Positions 9,639 through 18,426 of a stretch of 64,000 nucleotides of DNA are shown here, in pieces. Origin of the DNA: Pseudocercospora fijiensis CIRAD86 (lineage: Eukaryota > Ascomycota > Dothideomycetes > Mycosphaerellales > Mycosphaerellaceae); NCBI RefSeq assembly GCF_000340215.1, contig NW_006921533.1, forward strand, positions 6,415,424 to 6,479,423, read 5' to 3'. The position numbers and the translations under genes were made by a program. Below the pieces are notes generated by a model. It had not been told where the DNA came from, ran no database searches, and saw nothing but the letters and a program-made list of their open reading frames with translations. Numbering within the stretch: position 1 is the first letter of the stretch; every line of letters starts with the position of its first letter.

Positions 9639-12086
9639 ATGGCTTTCCCCAGCGACCTTTCTGACGACGACGGACCGCTGCACACAGAAAACGCAAAGTC
9701 ACCACTTGGCTCCAAACGCCTCCCAACTCCCATCAAGTTTCCCTTCACGGCATTCTCACATCAGCACGACCTGCTTGCCATCGTCACAAAAGCCGGAGAT
9801 GAGCCGCAGGTCCAAGTCTTCCGAATCATATCTGGACAGCTGGCATACACCATCAAACGAACCGACGACGACTACGACATCACAAGTCTGGCCTGGAAGC
9901 CGGACGGCACATGTCTTGGCATCGGCTGGAGCGATGGCAAGTACGCGATTTACGATGGTGAGAGTGGAAGGCAGATGAGTATTGTCGAGCTTGATGTTGA
10001 GGAACTGGAAGATGAATATGCGCTGGATCTGAGGCTACCGAAATATGATCGGCAGAAAGAGGAGGCCAAGGCTGAGATGTTGAGCACGGCTGCGTGTTTG
10101 GGCTTTATGGGGCACGAGAATGGGAATTCGAAAGGCGTGGAGGTGGAGGCCCATTTGACGACTGATGATTGGTATGATATGACTGATGATGTCTATGCTG
10201 ATGGTCCGGCGAAGCAGAACAGAGAGGATGTGGTTGCCGCTTTGCCACGTGCGATTGCCTCGCTGGATGTTACCAAGGTGCTGCCGAGACTGAGTGCGAT
10301 TCCAGCACACGGAGTCGCGCAGCCTAGCTCTGGACCTGGTGCGAATAAGTTCTCGAGTCAGGTCGCTACAGACACACAATTTGAGACTCACGGCGATGGA
10401 AGCGCAAAGGCGGTGGATGCGCTCCTCGTCTGCCAAAAGGACCGCAAAGTACAGGTACTGCTCGACGAGACTGTCAAGATCGGCACTTGCAGGATAGCTG
10501 GTGAGCCGATCATGCATGCTGCACATCCACAAAACTCAAGCCATGCAATACTCTCGAGACACGAGCAGTCTGAATCTACTCTGAGTCTTACGTCGCTCGA
10601 TCTTCCACTGGAGAAGCTGGGAGGATCGCTACTCCACATCATTGCAACGAATACGAAACGAATACAAACGCTCATGGACTATGTGCTACAGACGTCGAGA
10701 TGCATACAGCACGACTACACGTCGAATGTTGTACCGCCGAGGAAAATTCTTGGCATGCTCCAGGACGACTTGGCCAAACAGCATCCGGTCGATGGCGATG
10801 CCGTAACGAACTTATATCATCTTGCTATGACCGGCTCCTTTCATCCTCAGGTCCTGATCTGGATTGACGACTACAAAGATGCATTCCACAGGCGTTGGGA
10901 GCAACCCATCAACACCATGTACACCAATATTCAGAATCACATATTTGTGAACCTATTGCCTGCACTCGATCGCTTCAGCATTGCAGTAACCACGCTCCGT
11001 GGTCAAGCCACTTATCACGAGGGTTCAAGCCGTTTCGATTGCTCTCCCCAGATCTTCACGAATATCCTCGAACACATCGACAGCTTACGCCTAATTGCAC
11101 AAAAAATGCAGCTTATAATCATGAGTGAACATCGCGAATTCAGAGCCTTCATCAAGTGGCTCAAGATGCAAGTTGAAATCGCAGCCGCCGAGCCCTTCTC
11201 ACAAAATGCTCTGGAAGTGGAAGAGAGGGAGTCGCCGGGCATTGACTGCCCTCTAGTCCTCGCATACATCAAGAACAACATGGAGCAGAGCAAACTAGCA
11301 CCACATATTGAGAACAGACCTGGTGTCGAGGAAGGTGCGACTTGCAGCGAAGCACAATTTTTCGCGAAACCACTCGTCCCAACAGCGAGCTATGAACTCG
11401 CGAAAGAGGCGCTGAAACAGCTCGACGCCAAGGGCGGCGATACATTGCTCGTCAAGATCAAAGAGGTCGGAGATCCCATGGCTTTGCTGAATATCCCTGC
11501 TTTGACCTGCGCTCTGATGGGTCGGGTCCGTATCGTGCTGAAGAGAATCACCGAGTGGCAGAACCGTATGCTCTTTCCGCCTTTCGATCCACCTTCTGTC
11601 GCACTACAATGGCAAGCTACTGAAGTCCTCGATATGATTCAGACCAAAGACACGACAATCGTTGTAGGCATGGACAAAACTACACCTAACGCAATCGAAA
11701 TCCTCTCCATCTCCGCCGATTCCAAGTCTCGCCAGAGCATTTCTTCCGGACCCATGTGGAATCAGACGGCAACTCAACACGCCTTCTCTGGCGAAATTCT
11801 AGACGTGAAATTCATCACTGGTATGCCTGCTGAAGTTTCCGGTCTCCTTCTTCTGGTGCAGGAAGAGAGGCAAACACGAGTCGTTAGATTTCGGGGCTCG
11901 ATGCAGAAAGTCTTGTATACGTTTCCTGCGGATCCGAGTTTCAAGGCGCAAAAATTTGTGGTTGGTGGGAGGAGGGAGAAATCTCTTTGTGTGGTGTTTG
12001 GGAATAAGGGGCGGGAGTGGAGGGTGTTGGATCTTAGTTTGCTTGTGCAGGGGAGTGGTGAGATGGGAGGTGGGATGGAGATGTGA
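9639..12086 (+). CDS. APC4: Anaphase-promoting complex subunit 4 (Apc4)
   Basis: Single-exon frame of 815 residues starting MAFPSDLSDDD. The N-terminal third is WD40-like: residues about 30-110 contain SLAWKPDGTCLGIGWSDGK, the typical Apc4 blade where a cell's internal state is read as AWKPDG...GxSDG. A long helical middle region follows (residues about 330-560, including the HDYTSNVVPPRKILGMLQDD and PVDGDAVTNLYHLAMTG blocks), corresponding to the Apc4 long domain that packs against Apc5 and Apc1 in the scaffold of the APC/C ubiquitin ligase. The C-terminus returns to beta-strand-rich WD40 sequence. The protein would act in the nucleus in mitotic cyclin and securin turnover. Length fits the family (about 750-850). 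No key block is missing. Confidence 0.88.
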   Translation: MAFPSDLSDDDGPLHTENAKSPLGSKRLPTPIKFPFTAFSHQHDLLAIVTKAGDEPQVQVFRIISGQLAYTIKRTDDDYDITSLAWKPDGTCLGIGWSDGKYAIYDGESGRQMSIVELDVEELEDEYALDLRLPKYDRQKEEAKAEMLSTAACLGFMGHENGNSKGVEVEAHLTTDDWYDMTDDVYADGPAKQNREDVVAALPRAIASLDVTKVLPRLSAIPAHGVAQPSSGPGANKFSSQVATDTQFETHGDGSAKAVDALLVCQKDRKVQVLLDETVKIGTCRIAGEPIMHAAHPQNSSHAILSRHEQSESTLSLTSLDLPLEKLGGSLLHIIATNTKRIQTLMDYVLQTSRCIQHDYTSNVVPPRKILGMLQDDLAKQHPVDGDAVTNLYHLAMTGSFHPQVLIWIDDYKDAFHRRWEQPINTMYTNIQNHIFVNLLPALDRFSIAVTTLRGQATYHEGSSRFDCSPQIFTNILEHIDSLRLIAQKMQLIIMSEHREFRAFIKWLKMQVEIAAAEPFSQNALEVEERESPGIDCPLVLAYIKNNMEQSKLAPHIENRPGVEEGATCSEAQFFAKPLVPTASYELAKEALKQLDAKGGDTLLVKIKEVGDPMALLNIPALTCALMGRVRIVLKRITEWQNRMLFPPFDPPSVALQWQATEVLDMIQTKDTTIVVGMDKTTPNAIEILSISADSKSRQSISSGPMWNQTATQHAFSGEILDVKFITGMPAEVSGLLLLVQEERQTRVVRFRGSMQKVLYTFPADPSFKAQKFVVGGRREKSLCVVFGNKGREWRVLDLSLLVQGSGEMGGGMEM

Positions 12087-12966
12087 GGTATGTATGGCTT
12101 TGGGGGAGGTTAATGTACTCGTTGGTCAATTCATGTGGACGCCTTAGGAGTGTCTGTATTCCGGCCACGGCGCGTCCTTCGAGGTGTTGCGTGGTGGTAC
12201 CCTCATCACTTTTGAAGCCCTCCCGCCTGCCTTCCCACGCTACTGTAAGCGAGTTGCGAGTATACAGAGACCTCGCCTTCGTTCCTCCTCAGTGCATCGT
12301 CTCTATGCTCCTTGCAATCTTCAGTGCGTATCTAATAAACCCTGAGCTTCATCCTAAGCACTCACACGCCCACTCAACCCTCCCACACCTCAAGCTCTCG
12401 TGAGGTAATCCTCCCTTTCTTCGCCAACATCTTCAATGCCGTCTGGCTAAGTCGAACCCGAGGACCTCCCGCACCCACAACTTGTACTGCGCGAAGCAAC
12501 GCACGGACCTCAAAACGTTTCTGCGTGTGATGATGGCTTGACCTCATTACGACCCACCACTTCGTTTGTCAACATAGCGCTCCCTTCACCATTCGCATGC
12601 GGTGCACGCGCTTTTCTCTTACCTCAATCACAGCTCTACCGTCCCCGCCTTGCGGTGATGTATATCGCGGACCATGTGAAACCTGCCAGCCTCCTGCACG
12701 GCGTAGCACTCACTGGCACTGCGCACGATTGCAGTGCCACATCACTTTCTCCTCTTCGTTTCATATCACGCTGTGGCTAGAAATCATGTCAGTCGGGATG
12801 AGAATGAAGTTACGGTTGATTTTTGACGACTGGCTTCTTTTCCGCACGCTCAGGCGCACGGCTTACAGATCAACTTGTTCGACAACGCTTTCGTAGTGAT
12901 CTATTCATTCCATTTCCTGCGCTCGTCTTCATGCTGCTAAGTCCAAAACGATGTCGCGTCACGCTC
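12087..12966. other. Convergent 3' intergenic region, Apc4 / delta-COP
   Basis: 880 bp between two convergent genes. Short frames occur on both strands, but none has a recognisable motif, good start context or codon bias. It probably contains only the two 3' UTRs. No repeat or RIP signature is visible. Confidence 0.5.
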
Positions 12967-14591
12967 CTAGACAATCATATAAGACTCAGCAACAGACCTC
13001 ACGTCTTTGCCAAAGCTGATGTCTTGGTTCAAATTCAGCAAGCTGACACTGCTGATATCGACTTCCACCCAAGGTCGACTCTTGGCGAACTTGACCTGCA
13101 TAGGGAAGAATTCGCCTTCTGATTCTGCTTGGGCCTCAAATTCGAAAGAGCCGCTGGGGTTTGAATCGTCGACATCGCCGATGGTCCAATCTATGCTATC
13201 GCCGCTGACTTCGTAGACAGCGTCGAAGCTGGAGACGGAAGGTTCTGAGGTCTGGCATGGTATGACGACTGTGACGTCTTTCAGCGGATCGCTCCCCGTA
13301 AGCTCATATTCGACCGTCACGCTGTAAGTGCCGGGTGAGAGCTCGCTGGTCCAAACGGTGAATTTAATGGGAGGCTCGCTAACATCTTCCGCCTTGGCGA
13401 CTAGTCGCCATCGCATGACTTGGATGCTGTTGTTGGCAGGGAAGCCTTTGCTTGTGTCGGTCAATTGGATGATGTTGTTGTCCTTGAATTGCTTCTTGTC
13501 GACCTTCGGATGAGCATTCAGATTTGCGCCTTTGATATCACCGACTGCCATGTCAAGTTTGATTTGCGTAAGGCTTGGATCTGTGATTCGCAGCTGCAGA
13601 TCGCCCTTGACTTCGAATGACTCAATGGCACCTTCGCGTGAGAGTTTGGCAGAGATGGCCTCCCCGACTGTGATATGTACTGCATCTCCATGGGCGGCTG
13701 TAGTGCTCGCGGGCACAGATGGCTGGACTGGCTGGGCAGCAGGAGTGGGCACGCCTGCCAAAGGTGCACTCGCTTCTGCTTCTGCGCCAAGCTGGTCGAG
13801 CATTGTGTTTGTAGTCTTCTTCTTGCCAAGCTGCATGCCTTTTCCACGGGTCGCAAGAGGCTTGCTGAAGGATTGGTTCTTGGCTGCATTGTACGAGTCG
13901 TAGGAGTCCGTCATGCTGGGAGTGGATGCTGGAGGGGTGTAGGTGGGATATGATGGTGCGCGTGGCATGCCGCCCATGCCTCCACTTCCACCGCCAACCC
14001 GAGCTGCTCTCGACATCTCCTTTCTCTGCATCTCCAATTGCTTGGCTTTGCGTTTCCGCTCCTCGGAAGCTTCCAACTCCTTGTTCCTAGCAATGATCTC
14101 CTGGATGCGCTCTTCGTGCGACTCCATGTCCAAGAAGGTCTTGATCTGGCTGAGGGTCAAGTTCTCCCTGTAGCCCAGGGTAACGAGCTCATCGAAGGCC
14201 GAAAGGAGCTCGAAAGCACATCGTGTGATTTCCCGCTCGTCGAGACTCTTGCAGATGGAGCTCACAAGCTGGGCAAAGAGGTGAAGGGTGTTGATGTCTT
14301 GGAGGATGTTGGATTGGCGATTGGTGATCAGGACCATGTATAGCTCATCGAGGGGCTGGTATACGAATCGCACATTGTCTTGCTCGACCGTCGTGTGTTG
14401 GCTGGCGGTATCGGCGCGCTTTGGGAAGGAGGCGAGGAGAGCTTCGACTCTGGATCGCTGCATGTGTCGGAACTGGCGGGCGAGAATGGGCTTGCCAGAG
14501 CGCGTGGTGATGGCCGCGGAGAGCACCACCTGTTTCCGTACTGTGAGCTCCATGAACTACTCGAAATACTGTAGTTGGAAGTGTATACCAT
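12967..14591 (-). CDS. RET2: Coatomer subunit delta (delta-COP)
   Basis: Two exons: 14591-14589 (only the initiator ATG) and 14529-12967, separated by a 59-nt intron (14588-14530) starting GTATAC and ending AAACAG. Splicing gives MVVLSAAITTRSGKPILARQ..., the expected delta-COP start; reading straight through gives a false MELTVRKQ start. The product is 521 residues. Residues 1-140 are the longin-like domain that pairs with zeta-COP; about 140-270 is a charged, coiled-coil linker (ASEERKRKAKQLEMQRKEM); about 270-521 is the mu-homology domain, where delta-COP binds Trp-based motifs. It is part of the COPI coat for Golgi-to-ER retrograde traffic. It is divergent from the acidic-protein gene at 15202, with 610 bp between starts. 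Confidence 0.93.
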
Positions 14592-15201
14592 TTTGATGGA
14601 AGTTAAGCAATATCACAGGCTTGGTCGTCAAACAGTCCAATGAAGCAGTGGAATCAATCCAGGCCCAAAATGCTGTGTAGCGGGTGTGTGCGGCTGGCTG
14701 CTGGCGTCTGCCTTCTGCGTCTGCGTCTGCCTTCTGCGTCTGCGTCTCCGTTCGTCTTGCTCTGGGCCTCTGGCGCTGGTGTCGACAACTGGCAGTCCCA
14801 TTGACCGCCGCAAGTCTTGGCACGGTTCGGCTCGGCTGATCCCGGCCCTGCTTTCGGACTGGCAACATATATCTTCTACTCCTCACTTGCTTCCTTTCTC
14901 CGACAACCACAACCACCGCGCCTCCCTCGACACACCACGCGGGCCTACCGTACGCTCGACAAACCCACGACATCCATCACGCCCATATGATTCATCCATT
15001 GCCGCCGCGCTCGCATCTGACCCCGCCACCCGACGACGCGACGTTTGTGACTTGAGCGTGACAAAGCCACCCACCACCGAACGCGTGCTTTCGACGTCTT
15101 TCTGACTCTACAACGTCACACAATCGCCCCGTAGCACTGCTTCACTTCCCTTTGAAAACCACGCGTATAAAATAACGCGTCTTGCCTGGCCGACACCAGA
15201 C
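14592..15201. promoter_or_regulatory. Divergent promoter region delta-COP / acidic protein
   Basis: 610 bp between two divergent starts. Near 14700-14750 there is a short degenerate tandem of (TTCTGCGTCTGCG). The half nearer the acidic-protein gene is pyrimidine-rich, as usual for fungal promoters, and contains the ACGCGT cluster listed separately. A TATAAA-like sequence lies between two of the ACGCGT boxes (15165-15172). Confidence 0.55.
15081..15180 (+). promoter_or_regulatory. Cluster of three MluI cell-cycle boxes (ACGCGT)
   Basis: Perfect ACGCGT hexamers at 15081-15086, 15161-15166 and 15175-15180, the last only 22 bp upstream of the ATG at 15202. Two of them flank an ATAAAATA sequence. 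ACGCGT is the binding core of the MBF (Mbp1-Swi6) G1/S transcription factor in fungi. Three copies within 100 bp is much more than expected by chance, so G1/S-phase expression of the downstream gene is a reasonable inference. Confidence 0.55.
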
Positions 15202-17601
15202 ATGACCTCGACGGCCTTCGCCTCGTCCGTCTCCTTACCTCCTATGGACGACTCCATGGAAATGTCATCTCCTGCCCGCAACCATGATGGCGACATCGAC
15301 ATCGATTTTGATGATTACGGCGGCGTTGTTCACTTCACCGATGATGAGCGCATGCTCGAGGATGGCGAACAAGCCCGACCGGGCACTGCCACCGATGACA
15401 TGATGGCTGATGACGACGCCTTCAACCTGACCAGCAACCCCGTAGTCGAGGCCGAGATGCAGGATGACGAACCATACCAGCACCAAGATGGAGATGAGGA
15501 ACTCATTGATTATGATGAGGCAGAGCTACAGGACCACATTCCTGATCCAGACGCCATACCGACCGAAACTGTATCAGTGGAGTGCGGCCACACGAGCTTT
15601 CCAGTAGATGCGGAAACCGCTGCTAAAGCGGCAGCCACGGAAGAAGTAGTTGATGAAGAGATTCCGCGCCAGCTGGAAGAGCCACACGCCGAGCCAGCTG
15701 ACACTTTTGCGCAGCCCGAGGAACCGGTCGCTTCCGAAGAAACTGTGTCGGAGCCTGTAGTTGAGCCAACAGTACAGCAGCCTGTGAGCACAGAGCTGGA
15801 GCCGGTCCATGAGACCTCTAATCACAACGTCGCCACTCAATACGAGACTGAAGGCGAAGAAAATCGGACTGAAATCGATGCTAGTCAAGCTGCTGCTGCT
15901 GCGGTGGAGTGGGATGAAGAGGCTCTCGAAGCCGCTTTAGACGACGACTTCCACCAAGCAGAAGAGCCTGCACAGAAGGCTCCGCCTCAGCTGTCAGGCA
16001 CTATAGATACCTCCGCCGCGGCCTTCTCAGTAGATGCACCTCCCACGCCGACCGATACTGGCTTACATCCCATGGTGATCCAGTTTGGTGACCATGAATG
16101 GCCGTTGTTCAAGTCGCGTGCACAGCCAGATGGGCTCTTGAAAGATGACAACTTGGTCAATGTGAGCTTGGCTGAGCTTCTTTCTTCTTGCAAGCAGCGT
16201 CTGAACCAACGTCTTGGAGATGCCGTGTCTGAAGACCAAGACCTCGTGCTTGGATTTGATCGAATCGGCTTGATGCTTATGGAGTGCTCCACGCATGCAT
16301 CAGCTATCAGCTTGAACGATGTCTTGGAGGTGTACATGAACCTCTACCAGAACGATGGAGTAGAGGATATCCCGCGACTTTCTATGACACTAACTACTCA
16401 ATTGAAGTTTACGAGCCATCTGAAACTCCTCAAGGAAGCTGCTGTCTCAGGCACGGGTATGTCTACATACAACAGTACTCACGATCAAGGCGATGTTGAA
16501 GAGTACGACGAGGAAGATGATGAAGGAGAACAAGAAGAGGATGGCCAGGAATACCCAACAGAGGCTCATTATGAGCAGGCTGAACACACTGAAGACGATG
16601 TCGCTCGACGCTCGACCCAGAATGTAGAAGAGCGTCAAGAGGAAGGACAAGACTACCATGAGTACCAGGAAGGAGACGAGAATGGCCAAGAATATTCCTT
16701 TGATCAATATGAAGAAGGTAACTATGACGACTACGACGAGAACGCCGTTCACGACCAGGATGCCACGGGCACTGGCGATGCTCATGTCAGCGAAATTGTC
16801 ACGGCAGAGACTTTCAATGAAGGTCATGAGACCGTGGCTCCCGATTCGACTGCGACCTCAGCTACAGTTCGTGCTGACGCGACGAACGATGCTGGTAAGT
16901 ACCCCACCGAAAGCGACTACGACTTCGACTATGATCTAACGGCTTTGACCTCAGAGTCACACGAGAATGGTGGTGACGATGAGTTCTCGGCACTTCTCGA
17001 TGCATACGATGAAGAGGCCCGGCAAGCAGATGCTGCTGAGACTGCACAGCATGCCGTTGATGATACCGCCGACCATGCTGCAGAAGCACACCAGGATGGC
17101 GAAGAAGCAGGCCACGATGGCACATATACCCTTGATGATACAGGAGAATTCGTCAACGAGGACTTCGCCGAATACGCACAGGGTGAAGGAGATGACCAAG
17201 CAGAAGGCACTGGATCAGGTGAACATGAGTCTGCTGATGTGGTCGAGCCTGGTGCCCAGCATGAGAAGCAAGATTTTGTCCAGGCTGACAACATAGAACA
17301 TGACCAGCAGCCTGGCGAGGACGAGGATCAGTTCCACACCGCTTTCGACCTCCTTGATGAGACTGAATTTGAAGAAGGCCAAGAGGCTGCTCAACAGGAG
17401 CCACACGCTGAAGGAACGAACGAGCCACTACCAGATGAGGAGAACAACAACTTCTACGATGGCATCCAGAAGCCTTCCCTTCCGGCCGAGGACGAAACAC
17501 CCAATGGCTCCCTTCGTGGCAAGCGCTCTTTCGACGAGCATGCAGATGAAGACGAACTGAACTTCGACGAGCACGAGTCGAAGAAGCCGCGGGCGGATTG
17601 A
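15202..17601 (+). CDS. Very acidic conserved-looking protein of unknown function
   Basis: 799 residues, extremely rich in Asp and Glu, with start MTSTAFASS in good context. A short N-terminal acidic segment (DIDIDFDDYGG) is followed by disordered acidic sequence. The only globular-looking part lies at residues about 290-420: it begins HPMVIQFGDHEWPLFKSR and runs through a helix-rich stretch with an FGDxEWPLF block. After it comes a Glu/Tyr/His-rich low-complexity region to about 780, then a basic nuclear-localisation-like end (GKRSFDEH...SKKPRAD). I do not recognise a named family; nuclear localisation is inferred. A 60-nt segment (16895-16954) has perfect intron signals yet stays in frame (see findings). 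The ACGCGT cluster suggests cell-cycle regulation. Confidence 0.8.
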   Translation: MTSTAFASSVSLPPMDDSMEMSSPARNHDGDIDIDFDDYGGVVHFTDDERMLEDGEQARPGTATDDMMADDDAFNLTSNPVVEAEMQDDEPYQHQDGDEELIDYDEAELQDHIPDPDAIPTETVSVECGHTSFPVDAETAAKAAATEEVVDEEIPRQLEEPHAEPADTFAQPEEPVASEETVSEPVVEPTVQQPVSTELEPVHETSNHNVATQYETEGEENRTEIDASQAAAAAVEWDEEALEAALDDDFHQAEEPAQKAPPQLSGTIDTSAAAFSVDAPPTPTDTGLHPMVIQFGDHEWPLFKSRAQPDGLLKDDNLVNVSLAELLSSCKQRLNQRLGDAVSEDQDLVLGFDRIGLMLMECSTHASAISLNDVLEVYMNLYQNDGVEDIPRLSMTLTTQLKFTSHLKLLKEAAVSGTGMSTYNSTHDQGDVEEYDEEDDEGEQEEDGQEYPTEAHYEQAEHTEDDVARRSTQNVEERQEEGQDYHEYQEGDENGQEYSFDQYEEGNYDDYDENAVHDQDATGTGDAHVSEIVTAETFNEGHETVAPDSTATSATVRADATNDAGKYPTESDYDFDYDLTALTSESHENGGDDEFSALLDAYDEEARQADAAETAQHAVDDTADHAAEAHQDGEEAGHDGTYTLDDTGEFVNEDFAEYAQGEGDDQAEGTGSGEHESADVVEPGAQHEKQDFVQADNIEHDQQPGEDEDQFHTAFDLLDETEFEEGQEAAQQEPHAEGTNEPLPDEENNNFYDGIQKPSLPAEDETPNGSLRGKRSFDEHADEDELNFDEHESKKPRAD

Positions 17602-18426
17602 GTGATACGTTACACCTCGGACCGGCGGCCTACGGAACGAGCGAGATCTGGCCCTGACCGTTTCGGCCTGGTCTCCAACACCCTATTAGTCTGCGAGATC
17701 TCCCGACAGTTTTATTTGCAGCTTACAAAGACTTTGACTAACATCGAATTACTAACAACAGCATATACGTCGCCTTTCGCCGCAGCACTTTTGCACCAGG
17801 ATTTGTGTATCGAGCAACTGTGGCGGCCAAGGTAGGTGCGGATCCATCTTTCTAACCAAAGCAGGGCAACTTGAGCGCGAATGGAGGCGAATGGAGGCGA
17901 CTGAGCTGAAATAGCATAAGATTGTTGTTCGCTGCTGTGTGCAACGAGGTCAAAGGGCGATGGCATGAGAAAAGGCACAAAAGGCGTTTGATTTATGATA
18001 CCCATACAGTACCTGGACTAGGCGTCGGATGGTGCATTCTGTCCTGCTGCGTTATCTTTCGTGGGCGCTATGCCTGCTCGCACTCTGTGGCGAAGCAGGG
18101 CGAACCTTCAGATACCATGCTGCTGTTTTTGTATAGTCAATTCTAGTTGAATTTCAGACGTTTCACGAAGAGGCTCTTTGGAATTTGCTCATGAGATGCT
18201 CGTGGATACAAGCTTCGTGATCTGTGAGCTATCTATGTCTGATCTGATGGAAGACTCAGTGTCCATCTGCATCAAGGATGATCAAGCTGCTCCGTAGCGA
18301 CTCAATCATCAAGAGCGACACGGCGCTGCCAGCGAGACAACATCGCCATTCCGCCGCACTTGCACTCCCCGCAGACCATATATAATTCATGTACGACCAG
18401 AACGCCACGCTTGGAAATGAACTACC
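17602..18426. other. Convergent 3' intergenic region, acidic protein / nitrate reductase
   Basis: 825 bp of 3' flanking DNA between convergent genes. The duplicated phrase atggaggcg occurs twice near 17880-17897. I see no gene, RNA or mobile element. Confidence 0.5.

Noticed and set aside
12083..12896. Several short frames between Apc4 and delta-COP
   Set aside because: They overlap each other in different frames with no motif, codon bias or splice support; this is a convergent 3' region.
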